A stretch of DNA of 64,000 bases from Pseudoips prasinana (GCA_951640165.1 OX621266.1:7936001-8000000); one strand, 5' to 3'. Positions 8,696 to 21,753 are shown, counted from the first letter of the stretch. The notes: generated by a model not told the origin, from the sequence alone. Program-made: numbers and translations.

Positions 8696-11214
8696 TGGCG
8701 CTGTTACATTTCCTCCAGGGCAATATCAACCACTGTGCCAGAGCTCAGGATCTCTTGCTCCAGAGCATGGCGGAGTGGTCGATTCGCGTGGCGGTGGTCG
8801 CCGAGCCGTACTTTGTCCCCCCCAGGGATAACTGGTTGGGGGACTTGGACGGCTTGGTGGCCATCATTGGCGGGGCTCTTGTCCACCCGTCCCGAGGTCA
8901 CGGCTGGGTAGCAGCCCTCGTGGACGGCATTGGTACGGTTGGGGCGTATTTTTCGCCCAACAAGAGTCTCGCCGACTTCGAGAACTTCCTTGTCGAGTTG
9001 GGTGCCGTCGTAGGCCGGCTCCACCCTCGCCCCGTGCTGTTGCTCGGGGATCTCAACGCCAAGTCTGCGGCGTGGGGATCTCCGGTGACGGATGCCCGGG
9101 GTGAGGTGCTGGAGGAGTGGGCGGTCACGACTGGCTTGACCGTCCTAAATCGGGGGTCGGTCCACACGTGCGTGCGGCAGCGGGGTGGTTCAATAGTGGA
9201 CGTCTCGTTCGCTAGCCCTGCTGTCGCGAGCCGTGTCCGCGACTGGCGTGTCGCCGTGGAGGTGGAGACGTTGTCGGATCATCGGTATATCCGTTTCGAC
9301 GTCTCCGCCCAGACCACTGGCGGCCGCAGTCCACCGGCCCCGCGAGCGGACGGTCCGCGCTGGGCGCGTAAGCGCATCGACAAGGAACTTCTCGAGGAGG
9401 CCGCCATTGTCCAGGCCTGGTACCGGGAGTCGGCGACGAATGGACCCGTCGACGTCGAAGAGGAGGCGCTGTGGTTCCGCGGGGCGATGACGCAAATCTG
9501 CGACGCGTCTATGCCCCGGGTCCACACACAGACAGGAAGGCGCCAGGTGTACTGGTGGACCGCCGAGATCGCACAGTTGCGCGTCGCGTGCGTGGCGGTC
9601 AGGCGCCAGTACACCCGATACCGGAGGAGACGTCGTCGGGTCCCTGACGAAGAGGCCGCGCGGTATGAGGTGTACCGCGCGGCGAAGGAGGCTCTGTGGC
9701 TGGCCATTGGCGAGGCCAAGACGCGAGCCAGGGAGGAGATGTTGGAGACTCTGGACAGAGATCCGTGGGGGCGCCCTTATCGTGCGGTTCGAGGGAAACT
9801 TCGAGCCGCGGCGCCTTCAATCACGGAGAGTCTCCAACCCGAGCTGCTGGAGGAAGTAGTGGCAGTCCTCTTCCCGGCAAGAGCGGAGCATATGCCACCG
9901 CCAATGGCTTTGCCCACAGCCGCAGAGCCTACAGACGAGAACGTCATCAGCGTCCCAGAGGTGACACAAGAAGAGTTGAGGGCGGCCGTGATGCGGCTCC
10001 GGGCCAAAAACGTGGCTCCGGGGCCCGACGGGATTCACGGCTGCGTGTTAGCCCTCGCTCTGAAGGAGCTGGGTCCCCAACTGAGAGGTCTCTACACAGC
10101 GTGCCTTGAGCGGGGCCAGTTTCCCACCTTGTGGAAATCTGGTCGTCTGGTCCTGCTCAGAAAGGCGGGGCGCCCTGCAGACTCGCCGTCCGGGTACCGG
10201 CCCATAGTGCTGCTGGACGAGGTGGGCAAGCTGCTCGAGCGGATAATCGCAGTCCGCCTCGTCGGCCACTTGTGCGGAGAGGGGCCGGACCTGGACGAGA
10301 GCCAGTTCGGCTTTCGGCATGGGCGCTCTACCATTCACGCTGTGTCGAGGGTGAGAGTCCTGGCGGAGGAAGCGGTGTCCCGGGGTGGGGTGATGTTGGC
10401 GGTGTCCTTGGACATCTCCAACGCTTTCAACACCCTGCCCTGGAGTTGCATTCGGGAGGCACTGCGATATCATCGGGTGCCTTCCTACCTCCGCCACATT
10501 GTTGGGGATTACCTGGCGGAGAGGTGTGTCACCTACGTGGGACGTGATGGCGGACACCGGCACTCAATGTCGTGCGGTGTTCCACAGGGTTCGGTATTGG
10601 GCCCGCTCCTGTGGAACATCGGGTACGACTGGGTGCTGAGGGGCGAACTCCAGCCGGGCGTGGACCTGACGTGTTATGCGGACGACACGCTGGTCACGGC
10701 CCGTGGGAGTTCGCAAAGGGAGGCAGCGTTGCTGGCGACGGCGGCGGTCTCACAGGTGGTGGGCCACATCCGGCGCCTCGGCCTGGAGGTAGCCCTCAGC
10801 AAGTCGGAGGCCATGATGTTCCATGGTCCCCGGCGGGCGCCGCCGCCCGGATCACACATTGTGGTCGGGGGGGTCCGGATCGCTGTCGAGCCTACCATGA
10901 AGTACCTGGGATTGGTGCTCGACAGCCGGTGGGACTTCGGACCCCACTTCCGGCGGCTGGTGCCCAAGCTGATGGGCGCGGCTGGGGCGCTGTCAACGCT
11001 GCTTCCCAATCTGGGGGGCCCGAGCGCAGCCTGTAGGCGGCTCTACGTGGGGATCGTGCGATCGATGGCCCTGTACGGGGCCCCGATCTGGGCGGCTGAC
11101 CTGACGGCCGGTAGCATCGCTGTTTTGCGGAGACCGCAGAGAGCTATGGCCGTCAGAGTTATCAGGGGGTATCGCACGGTCTCCTACGAGGCGGCTTGTG
11201 TACTGGCCGGATCC
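8695..11214 (+). pseudogene. ORF2 N-terminal part (endonuclease and RT), family B, interrupted
   Basis: The ATG at 8695 forms the TAATG stop-start. About 840 codons are open. Endonuclease motifs: QGNINHCARAQDLL at the N terminus, AEPY, GDLNAKSAAWG, IVDVSF and LSDHRY. RT motifs: GPDGIHG, DEVGKLLERI, SLDISNAFNTLPW, GVPQGSVLGPLLWN and CYADDTL. The frame is broken exactly at the TGTAAC terminus of the inserted LTR element at 11215 and continues at 22943. Before that insertion it would have been an intact ORF2. Confidence 0.88.
11211..11214. other. Target-site duplication (left) of the giant-LTR element
   Basis: ATCC at 11211-11214 is repeated at 22939-22942, directly flanking TGTAAC and GTTACA termini. 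A 4-bp duplication is typical of LTR-retrotransposon integrases. Confidence 0.85.
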
Positions 11215-12247
11215 TGTAACCACCCACCCTAATAAAAAAAACCCCTAATGCTAACGACATTAAAATCTTCTAAAAGGAATACATAACTAATTAATTAATA
11301 ACCTTAACGTCGATAACCTAAGCATAAATGTATTGTATTAACTTGAACTATATTGGGTTGGATTGCATTGGATTGTATCGGAGATTTAATCAATTGAAAG
11401 CATATATTTGGACTCGTGATTCGTCTAGTGATCAGTAATACGTCATGGCCGATAATAACCTCAGTTCTATTAAAAGGAGAAAAGGATTCCTATTTATAAA
11501 CTACACTAACTAGTAGAACCTAATTCCAAATAATAGTTAATATTTGACAATATCCTATAGTAAAATCTAAATAAGGCTTAATCATACAATTTTACAAACA
11601 TGTAAATAAATCACGAAATACTATGTTGTTGTGAATGCTCTTTATATTATTCCTACAGTCAAAATTGATGCAACAAACTAGCCTACTGTCAGTTTATGTA
11701 ATAGACATATAATAATTAAAGTTACACGAGTACCAAGAGTACGACGAGTACCACGAAGCAAGTCATGTCAGTATATAATTATAAAATAAATCCATAGATA
11801 CAGTGTATATGTATAAGCTGTGAGAATGTGAACAGAAATGTTCGTTTGACATAAAAGTTTGTAAGTTTATCATTTAAGTTTGATGTATTCCGGCTCGAGC
11901 TACTTGTGTTTACCGGCTCGAGAGTTACAGCCCCGCCGTGTCGCTGAAACCAATTGGACTCATCCACCATACTTGGGCATCCATCTTCCGGACTGGACCG
12001 CTGATGGTCTTAATATGGGACTCATCAAAAATAAACTCAGCATCGATAAATATGGGACAAGAGGGCATTCTCTTTTTTCAACTCTAACAGTCAGTCATTA
12101 TCAGTAGTCAATTGTCCTTCGACCTACGTGGCATAAACCTCCTACATGTCATCTAGCAATACTAAATACTGTACATCTACATTTCAATATAATTTTATGG
12201 TATAATGTCGTCAAGCATGTATGAGCAATTCCTTGAATATACTGTTA

Positions 12248-13680
12248 ATTATCTCACATATTAGAAACTCTCCTTAAATTATTGTAGTCAGCGGCGGATA
12301 TTCGAAACGGACATATTTTAAAATCGAAATATATTAGATACTGGACCAATAACTGGGCTACTCCATGTCAACAGCAACGACGTAACACCGTAGTGTAAGA
12401 ACAAGCTTTCCACTTGTCTTAAATCTCGAACAAATCTCGAAGATATCTCGAACAAATCTCGAAGATATCTCGAACAAATCTCGAACATATGTCGAACAAT
12501 TCTCGAACAACAATTGCACATTCACACGGTCTCCGAAGATAAGATCCCACCTGGTTCACAGAGTGGTCACTTTATTTGCCATGCTCTAGGCGAGACACAT
12601 GATGAAATATACAACTGCTTCTGCAGCCATATCAGGATATTAATTTGTAACTGGAACTTTGCTCCGCCATAGGTCACCCAGCCATCAGCTTATCAAACAT
12701 AAGTAATGTTTAACAATTACTTTTCAATGAACTCCAACAAAGTTATTTTAAATCAAAACATTATCAGCTTCAAACACCACCGCCAAAATGATAATTATTT
12801 GGTTACTCGTACCTCCAACAATGCGCCATACAATTCCGACTAAGGGAACTCTCAAGTAAAAATCAACGACTGATTTTCAAATAGCTACTACCTAATATTG
12901 TACCTAGATCTACCTAGCCCTATACTCCCTATTATTTAAAATATAATACTACATGAAAATCTATTAGTACGTACGATTAATTTCTCTAACACCTACCATA
13001 ATTTCTTCAAACATTTATATAAACTCTCCTTAGTTTATTATAACCAACAGCTCGCATTCGAAACTGACACACTTCGATCATATTACAAATTCTAAATATG
13101 ACATTAAATACTGAACTAATAACTGGGGTATTCCACGCCAACAGCAACGACGAAACACCGTAGACATAATCTCCCGATAAATATCTCGAAGAAATCTCCA
13201 ACAACAATTCGTACATTCACACGGTCTCCGAAGATAAGATTCCACCTGTTTCACAGAGTGGTCACTTTAGTTGCCATGCTCTAGGCGCGACACATGAAGA
13301 AGTGCACAACTGTTTCCGTAGCCATTATCAGGAAATTATTTTATAACTGGAACCTTGCTCCAATATGGATCACCCAGCCAACAGATCATTAAAAATAAGT
13401 AATATTCAATAATTACGTTCAAATTAACTCCAAAACTGATATAAATCAAAATATTGTCAGCATCAAACACATTACTGCGAAAACGATAATTATTTAGTGT
13501 CTGCTCCTACCTACAATAATGTGGCGCCACACAGTTTTAAACAAAGGAATTTCTAAATAAGAATTAACACGTTGATTTATATGTCACGTCTTAGTATGAA
13601 GTGATTATTTCCCGATTATCCTACCTAATATTGTACCGGGTCCTACCTAGCCGTAGAAATCACAATAATTAAAAAGGTTA
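12248..13680. repeat. Diverged tandem duplication inside the left LTR
   Basis: Two blocks of about 700 bp, near 12248-12945 and 12990-13680, align in order. Shared stretches include ATTCGAAAC, AATAACTGG, the CAACAGCAACGACG block, the CACGGTCTCCGAAGATAAGAT block, CACAGAGTGGTCACTTTA and TACCTAATATTGTACC. The copies are clearly diverged. The same pair is in the right LTR at about 19412-20844. Confidence 0.7.
12422..12513. repeat. Short tandem repeat of TCTCGAACAAA / TCTCGAAGATA type units
   Basis: A run of about eight units of roughly 11 bp built on CTCGAA. The second duplicated block of the LTR (near 13190) has only about two units, so the array expanded in one block. The copy in the right LTR is at about 19586-19677. 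Confidence 0.75.
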
Positions 13681-13845
13681 ACACGTGTATGTGACCTAAC
13701 TTGCCCCTACATCCATAGAATGCTAAATAAACCGTTCAAACTATTTAACCGTCAAAACGCGCATATTGTCACCATAATATTTGAATATAACACGTTGGGC
13801 GTATTTTCAACAACCAATATGTTGTATAATAATATAATAATATGT

Positions 13846-14083
13846 TGGTACAACGTCACACAGACCATCCCAGCCCCAAACCAAACAAAGCCCGTACCAC
13901 GGGCACCAGGCGACGACACACACACCCATACAGATAGACAAACACTTAAATACATAGAAAACATCCACGACTCAGAAACAAACACTCGCGCTCAACACAC
14001 AAATACCCGCACCCACCGGGACTCGAACCCAGGACCACCAGCCTCGCAGGCACGAGCACCACCAACCAGGCCACGGTGATCGT
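13846..14083 (-). mobile_element. tRNA-derived SINE inside the left LTR
   Basis: On the minus strand the segment starts near 14083 with an A-box-like TGGCCTGGTTGG. About 40 bases on comes a B-box match (GGGTTCGAGTCCC), both spaced as in a tRNA head. A GT-rich body and an AT-rich end with ATAATATAAT repeats follow. It is not a functional tRNA gene, because no cloverleaf 3' acceptor pairing is evident. Confidence 0.65.
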
Positions 14084-14555
14084 CCGACCACAAAGTATAA
14101 ATCACGCAAAACAACACGTGTTATGAATTTCACAGATGTCAAAAGTTCTTCAGTGCAGCATTAGACCAACAGGTGCCTTTTAAATAATATAATAAAAGTA
14201 CTTACAGGTTTCTTCTCATAAAATAAAGATTCACCACTCACACTCGACACGAGGTACTTTTACTTTAGAGGTTACTTTAAATGTACTCTAATACAAACTG
14301 GTGAATTCTCACCAAAGCAGAGTTGCCCATGCCGTCTCCTTATTTGCAAAGAGAAAGCACGATCAACTTCGCCCCGAAAAGAACAAACCAATTATCTTCA
14401 TATGTTAATATTCCGTATTTTCTCGAAAGAACTCAAAGACTCGACCGGCAGCAAGACAGCCTAACAATCAGAGCCCGTACTCTCTTCACTGTTAAATAAA
14501 AACTTCTTCCACGTTCACTGATACAGCAAAACTATTCTTCAACGATAACCACGAA

Positions 14556-14589
14556 CTGCCACGAAGCTCCAACATGTATCCTTTATATA
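14556..14589 (-). promoter_or_regulatory. Predicted LTR promoter (TATA plus initiator), left LTR
   Basis: TATATAAA on the minus strand at 14589-14582. An initiator-like GCAGTTCG has its A at 14557, 32 bases from the first T. This spacing fits RNA polymerase II TATA/Inr promoters and supports minus-strand transcription. It would place U3 at 14558-15774 and a 3.3-kb R-U5 to its left. Confidence 0.5.
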
Positions 14590-15408
14590 GGCTGCTAGAC
14601 ATTGCGCTAACCTTTTATTTTATTGAACAGTGAAGGTAGTTAACACACGTAACCGAGCCTAAATTACAACGTATACACAATAACGTCTAAAAATAAAATT
14701 GAAAATGTTAAGGTGTAACAAAAATTCACGATTATAAATTTCATAATTTGATTTAAAATTTATGGTGAAAACTTAGTAATTAGACGTCAGTTAACTACTT
14801 TGTATCATTTAGACACTATTGGAGAAATTTTATTATTTAACTTTGCCAAATGAATGCTATTGATCTTTAAAAGTACTCTATTATGTAATATAGCTATAAT
14901 AAGAGCGTCTGTGGTCATTTTACAATTGATTTATCATCAGATTCTACATATTTTTATAATAAAGTACCAAAACGATTGATTTAAATTAATTTGTTTACGC
15001 CACACGTCTTCTGATATTACCTTCTTTATAGTTTTAATCATTTACTAAAAGATATCAGCTCGTAGAAAATAATTTCACTTTCATACAAACTAAATATTAA
15101 AATATTCATTCGACATTGCGCTAACAGTGTGCTATATATACTACATATACCTATATATATATACAATATGTACCCATAAACAATTACCCACTTCTCTAAA
15201 TTTATTAAAACCTAAACTGAAGTTCTACGAGGAACCATAATTCATTCGTGACTTTTACTAAACAAATATAAATAAATTAATTAATAGAGTTTTTATTAGA
15301 ATAAAATTATTTCTTTGCTTTTTAAATCGGCAAACGTTTGTCGTCAGGACTAGCGACATCTATCGATTTTCTTCAAGACTATTTCATAAATTAAAATAAT
15401 AACGACTA

Positions 15409-15735
15409 TTAGTTCCTAATGATTACAGAGATGGAGTTATTTTATACAAATGTTTGAGAGTTCCTACTCATGAATAAAATATAGATTATAAAATCAAAGC
15501 GAGCAATAAAGTGGAAATAAATAAAATGAACGCAACTGTATTATAACATAAACCGAAGTTCTACTAGTAACGACTCGGGCGCATTGTTTGGCGTTATGAA
15601 ATTCTCTTATTAGTTCCTAATAATTCCAAAGATGGAGTTATTTTAAACAAATCTTTGGGAATTTTGCTCAGGGTTGAAATGATAAATAAGATCAAAGCGA
15701 GCAATAAAGTGGAAATAAATAAAATGATTTGAATC
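15409..15735. repeat. Direct repeats at the U3 end of the left LTR
   Basis: About 130 bp (TTAGTTCCTAATGATTAC to the AATAAAGTGGAAATAAATAA block) recurs near 15607 with a period of about 195 bp. A further partial copy of the AGTTCTAC motif lies near 15220. The same is present at about 22573-22899 in the right LTR. Repeats in U3 often act as enhancers; that role is inference here. Confidence 0.6.
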
Positions 15736-15774
15736 CTACTATAAGTAACGTGACATGACCTATGTTTAGTTACA

Positions 15775-15791
15775 GTTGCCCCTTCAATTTT
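15775..15791 (-). promoter_or_regulatory. Candidate polypurine tract
   Basis: On the minus strand the bases AATTGAAGGGGCAAC lead straight into the TGTAAC terminus of the left LTR. A purine-rich tract just upstream of the 3' LTR primes plus-strand DNA synthesis in LTR elements. The tract is short and slightly interrupted. Confidence 0.45.
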
Positions 15792-18358
15792 ACGAAAATA
15801 AAACCATAACGTGGTTTGATTAGAGGAAAATTGACCATATGATTTAAATTATTTTATTATTCTAGTTTGTGCGAGCTTAAATTTAGAAGCGTTTTTTTTT
15901 TCAGTGTCGTGTGTGTAAAATTTAGACCAAACTATCGATCAGTCTCCCCAAAGTAGAAGCGGTTTCATCAATTCTGCTTATGCATATCCAAAAGCTTTTC
16001 TGCAAATTTGCTTGAGATTGCGCAAGGGGTATAACCTTGTGGGGGAAATCCTACTCTAGCCGTACGAGATACACTACTCCGCTTCCCGAACATCAGTCGT
16101 TTCACGTGAGCATTGTAACTTGTCCCTCACAATCAAAATGTTTACAGAATATAAACTCAGAGATTCACATAGCAGCAAAAAAGACTTCCCCAGACTCCCA
16201 ATTAGAGTTGATCTAATCCACAGATTTGGTGTAGGTAGAGTGTCTGTCGAATAAGTGATAGCTTCTTGTGGAGTATGACCTTTCATGAGTTCAGCTCTGC
16301 TGATATAATATTTTGTCTTCGGGATTATTTCTCCTCAGACTTATCTAACCTAACACCAATATACATCATAAAAGGCCAATTGATGTAGTGATATTTCCAA
16401 AATCAAGCCCTAACAAACCCTTTCCTTTTCTCCAGATTTGGCTCCATTTAAGGCCCTCTCATACATGCACATTTTGTGTTTTATTCTACGCTTTAGCTTA
16501 CGCAATATACGCACGTACATTATTATAAATATTCTCATTTTTACGCCTTGTGTAATCTTAACACAATATATGCATTTAACGCTTTGCATATTCATTCATC
16601 TCTCAATATTCTACTTACCAAACTACCTTACACTTTGCCAATTCTTCTTAAGCAAGGGAAGACGAATAATATTGGAATTATAACAAACCCTCCCATTATT
16701 TTATACAGATATGTCACATCAACTCAACCCAAATTAAAATAAATTAAAAAAAAATTATCTCAAAATATTCAACCCTTTTATTGTTTTTATTTAAATAAAT
16801 TGCTCGGCTCAATATGTGGCCTATCTTTAATCTTATTTTCTAAACAATTTAAATTAAATCTTAACACCACAATAATGGAAATGCTTATTTGTAATATTTA
16901 TTTATTTAAAAATATATTTTAATTATTAGTTCCATATTCCTATAAAAGCGTTCTACTGCAAACGGAAATACCTAAAATGCATATTTCATAAAAGAGACAA
17001 ATACTGTGATATATCATATCCTAGTCCTGATTGTTCTACAGCTATAAAGAATTGTAATGAAATAATAACGTACTTTCCAACCTATCTTATTTAACACTAA
17101 TTATTTATTGTTGATGATATGAAAAAGTCGAGAAATCAAATGATTTACACTATAGTTTCTTTACTCCAAATTTTAATATAAAAATTATAATTAAACATTG
17201 TTTGTATGAACCTGTTGATGATTTTTTTGACTGTACCAATAATATTAAACATTATCCTATTTTAATTTATTTCCTTTCTATTAAATTTGTTACTACTCCC
17301 TATTTATTGTGTATTATTTCATTCACTACTAAAACAATATTTTATCTACTAGATTTCTATTCTTTATGGTTATTGTGTAATAGATATTCTTGCATAGCAA
17401 AGAACATGATATCCACAATAACAATAATTATGTAACTTTAGTATTTTTACTACTGCTTAAGATGCTTGCCCCTAATACTATACAAATTCTTATATTTTTG
17501 CGATTCTACTAAATACCAATAACTAATACTATTTCTATTAAGTGAGAGGAAATTTAAATAAGTCTAAATAAACAACTATATAAAACCAATTAAAGCCTTT
17601 AATTGTTTTTATCAATATCCAAATTATTAAGAGATTTCTACAAAAAATAACTTGAAAGATATTTTACCGAATTTTCCTACTGTTATATGCACGTAACCAC
17701 TATAAATAACTATATATTATAATAATAAAATATTATAGCTATTAAAGTTATCGACATTTTTAATAATGGCACAATAAATTAAAAGTCTGTCACGAAACAA
17801 ACGTAATGTAAACATTACAAAGTTCTCGCATTGCAGTAAACTGAAGTCTACCGCTATTTATTATGCAAATAATAAATGTATCAAAAATATTAGTAAAACG
17901 ATACTTTACTTGTGAAATAAAATGCCTACTAATAAATATAATCTATTAAGAAGAAGAAGAGCTCCAACTACAAGAAGAACCTACGTTAGAATGAATAATT
18001 TATAAAAATATAATATTATTCAAATTCTAAGATTTTTCTCCTTTTAACATCCGTTCTCACGGCAACAAATTTGGCAGCTAATACAAGCTGCACAATTTTA
18101 CATAAGAAATCAATCAACCAATCCCCAACACTCACAACAATCCAACCCATCAAAATAAAAAGTTTATAAATTAAATTAATAAATTAAGCTTTACCAAATA
18201 AAATTAACTAGTTAAGTTACTAAATAAAATAAATAAATAAAATTGCTAAATCCTGGTCAAAATTATAATATTTTTTTTCAAAATAAATGATTAAGATCTT
18301 ACTAAATCAAATAAATTAAATTACTAAATAAAATAAATAAATTATGTTATTGAATACT

Positions 18359-18378
18359 GGTCACGGCAACACTAAATT
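18359..18378 (-). promoter_or_regulatory. Candidate primer-binding region of the giant-LTR element
   Basis: On the minus strand the right LTR is followed by AATTTAGTGTTGCCGTGACC. The GTTGCCGTGA core resembles the start of the internal region of several insect LTR elements and is repeated near 18059. It does not begin with the usual TGG, so the assignment is tentative. Confidence 0.3.
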
Positions 18379-21009
18379 TGTAACCACCCACCCTAATAAA
18401 AAAAACCCCTAATGCTAACGACATTAAAATCTTCTAAAAGGAATACATAACTAATTAATTAATAACCTTAACGTCGATAACCTAAGCATAAATGTATTGT
18501 ATTAACTTGAACTATATTGGGTTGGATTGCATTGGATTGTATCGGAGATTTAATCAATTGAAAGCATATATTTGGACTCGTGATTCGTCTAGTGATCAGT
18601 AATACGTCATGGCCGATAATAACCTCAGTTCTATTAAAAGGAGAAAAGGATTCCTATTTATAAACTACACTAACTAGTAGAACCTAATTCCAAATAATAG
18701 TTAATATTTGACAATATCCTATAGTAAAATCTAAATAAGGCTTAATCATACAATTTTACAAACATGTAAATAAATCACGAAATACTATGTTGTTGTGAAT
18801 GCTCTTTATATTATTCCTACAGTCAAAATTGATGCAACAAACTAGCCTACTGTCAGTTTATGTAATAGACATATAATAATTAAAGTTACACGAGTACCAA
18901 GAGTACGACGAGTACCACGAAGCAAGTCATGTCAGTATATAATTATAAAATAAATCCATAGATACAGTGTATATGTATAAGCTGTGAGAATGTGAACAGA
19001 AATGTTCGTTTGACATAAAAGTTTGTAAGTTTATCATTTAAGTTTGATGTATTCCGGCTCGAGCTACTTGTGTTTACCGGCTCGAGAGTTACAGCCCCGC
19101 CGTGTCGCTGAAACCAATTGGACTCATCCACCATACTTGGGCATCCATCTTCCGGACTGGACCGCTGATGGTCTTAATATGGGACTCATCAAAAATAAAC
19201 TCAGCATCGATAAATATGGGACAAGAGGGCATTCTCTTTTTTCAACTCTAACAGTCAGTCATTATCAGTAGTCAATTGTCCTTCGACCTACGTGGCATAA
19301 ACCTCCTACATGTCATCTAGCAATACTAAATACTGTACATCTACATTTCAATATAATTTTATGGTATAATGTCGTCAAGCATGTATGAGCAATTCCTTGA
19401 ATATACTGTTAATTATCTCACATATTAGAAACTCTCCTTAAATTATTGTAGTCAGCGGCGGATATTCGAAACGGACATATTTTAAAATCGAAATATATTA
19501 GATACTGGACCAATAACTGGGCTACTCCATGTCAACAGCAACGACGTAACACCGTAGTGTAAGAACAAGCTTTCCACTTGTCTTAAATCTCGAACAAATC
19601 TCGAAGATATCTCGAACAAATCTCGAAGATATCTCGAACAAATCTCGAACATATGTCGAACAATTCTCGAACAACAATTGCACATTCACACGGTCTCCGA
19701 AGATAAGATCCCACCTGGTTCACAGAGTGGTCACTTTATTTGCCATGCTCTAGGCGAGACACATGATGAAATATACAACTGCTTCTGCAGCCATATCAGG
19801 ATATTAATTTGTAACTGGAACTTTGCTCCGCCATAGGTCACCCAGCCATCAGCTTATCAAACATAAGTAATGTTTAACAATTACTTTTCAATGAACTCCA
19901 ACAAAGTTATTTTAAATCAAAACATTATCAGCTTCAAACACCACCGCCAAAATGATAATTATTTGGTTACTCGTACCTCCAACAATGCGCCATACAATTC
20001 CGACTAAGGGAACTCTCAAGTAAAAATCAACGACTGATTTTCAAATAGCTACTACCTAATATTGTACCTAGATCTACCTAGCCCTATACTCCCTATTATT
20101 TAAAATATAATACTACATGAAAATCTATTAGTACGTACGATTAATTTCTCTAACACCTACCATAATTTCTTCAAACATTTATATAAACTCTCCTTAGTTT
20201 ATTATAACCAACAGCTCGCATTCGAAACTGACACACTTCGATCATATTACAAATTCTAAATATGACATTAAATACTGAACTAATAACTGGGGTATTCCAC
20301 GCCAACAGCAACGACGAAACACCGTAGACATAATCTCCCGATAAATATCTCGAAGAAATCTCCAACAACAATTCGTACATTCACACGGTCTCCGAAGATA
20401 AGATTCCACCTGTTTCACAGAGTGGTCACTTTAGTTGCCATGCTCTAGGCGCGACACATGAAGAAGTGCACAACTGTTTCCGTAGCCATTATCAGGAAAT
20501 TATTTTATAACTGGAACCTTGCTCCAATATGGATCACCCAGCCAACAGATCATTAAAAATAAGTAATATTCAATAATTACGTTCAAATTAACTCCAAAAC
20601 TGATATAAATCAAAATATTGTCAGCATCAAACACATTACTGCGAAAACGATAATTATTTAGTGTCTGCTCCTACCTACAATAATGTGGCGCCACACAGTT
20701 TTAAACAAAGGAATTTCTAAATAAGAATTAACACGTTGATTTATATGTCACGTCTTAGTATGAAGTGATTATTTCCCGATTATCCTACCTAATATTGTAC
20801 CGGGTCCTACCTAGCCGTAGAAATCACAATAATTAAAAAGGTTAACACGTGTATGTGACCTAACTTGCCCCTACATCCATAGAATGCTAAATAAACCGTT
20901 CAAACTATTTAACCGTCAAAACGCGCATATTGTCACCATAATATTTGAATATAACACGTTGGGCGTATTTTCAACAACCAATATGTTGTATAATAATATA
21001 ATAATATGT

Positions 21010-21247
21010 TGGTACAACGTCACACAGACCATCCCAGCCCCAAACCAAACAAAGCCCGTACCACGGGCACCAGGCGACGACACACACACCCATACAGATA
21101 GACAAACACTTAAATACATAGAAAACATCCACGACTCAGAAACAAACACTCGCGCTCAACACACAAATACCCGCACCCACCGGGACTCGAACCCAGGACC
21201 ACCAGCCTCGCAGGCACGAGCACCACCAACCAGGCCACGGTGATCGT
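21010..21247 (-). mobile_element. tRNA-derived SINE inside the right LTR
   Basis: Same sequence and position within the LTR as the copy at 13846-14083, with the A-box-like and B-box motifs on the minus strand. One ancestral SINE insertion copied into both LTRs by reverse transcription explains the pair. Confidence 0.65.
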
Positions 21248-21719
21248 CCGACCACAAAGTATAAATCACGCAAAACAACACGTGTTATGAATTTCACAGA
21301 TGTCAAAAGTTCTTCAGTGCAGCATTAGACCAACAGGTGCCTTTTAAATAATATAATAAAAGTACTTACAGGTTTCTTCTCATAAAATAAAGATTCACCA
21401 CTCACACTCGACACGAGGTACTTTTACTTTAGAGGTTACTTTAAATGTACTCTAATACAAACTGGTGAATTCTCACCAAAGCAGAGTTGCCCATGCCGTC
21501 TCCTTATTTGCAAAGAGAAAGCACGATCAACTTCGCCCCGAAAAGAACAAACCAATTATCTTCATATGTTAATATTCCGTATTTTCTCGAAAGAACTCAA
21601 AGACTCGACCGGCAGCAAGACAGCCTAACAATCAGAGCCCGTACTCTCTTCACTGTTAAATAAAAACTTCTTCCACGTTCACTGATACAGCAAAACTATT
21701 CTTCAACGATAACCACGAA

Positions 21720-21753
21720 CTGCCACGAAGCTCCAACATGTATCCTTTATATA
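21720..21753 (-). promoter_or_regulatory. Predicted 5' LTR promoter of the giant-LTR element
   Basis: TATATAAA on the minus strand at 21753-21746 and an initiator-like GCAGTTCG with its A at 21721. Identical to the left LTR site. In the inferred orientation this is the promoter that would start the genomic transcript. Confidence 0.5.

Larger units (their letters stand above)
11215..15774 (-). repeat. Left LTR (3' LTR in element orientation), 4560 bp
   Basis: Starts TG and ends CA with the 6-bp inverted terminus TGTAAC/GTTACA. It has the same length as the right LTR and looks identical to it. It contains a tRNA-derived SINE, diverged internal duplications and a short CTCGAA-type tandem repeat. 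Most insect LTRs are a few hundred bases, so this length is exceptional. Confidence 0.85.
15775..18378 (-). other. Internal region of the giant-LTR element, no coding capacity seen
   Basis: 2604 bp, strongly AT-rich. The longest open frames are about 60-80 codons, show no gag, protease, RT, RNase H or integrase motif, and have no zinc knuckle. There are AAATAAAT-rich tracts near 18170-18345 and two copies of a CACGGCAACA motif (near 18059 and 18362). It probably serves only as packaging and priming sequence, with proteins supplied by another element. Confidence 0.6.

Noticed and set aside
12422..12513. CRISPR-like array (regular CTCGAA repeats)
   Set aside because: Units of about 11 bp without unique spacers, within a eukaryotic LTR; a plain tandem repeat.
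13980..14083. A functional tRNA gene on the minus strand
   Set aside because: A-box-like and B-box motifs are present but there is no matching acceptor stem, and a SINE-like body and AT-rich tail follow. Called as a SINE.
17202..17435. 77-codon frame in the giant-LTR internal region as a gene
   Set aside because: AT-rich composition and codon use typical of random open frames; no motif.
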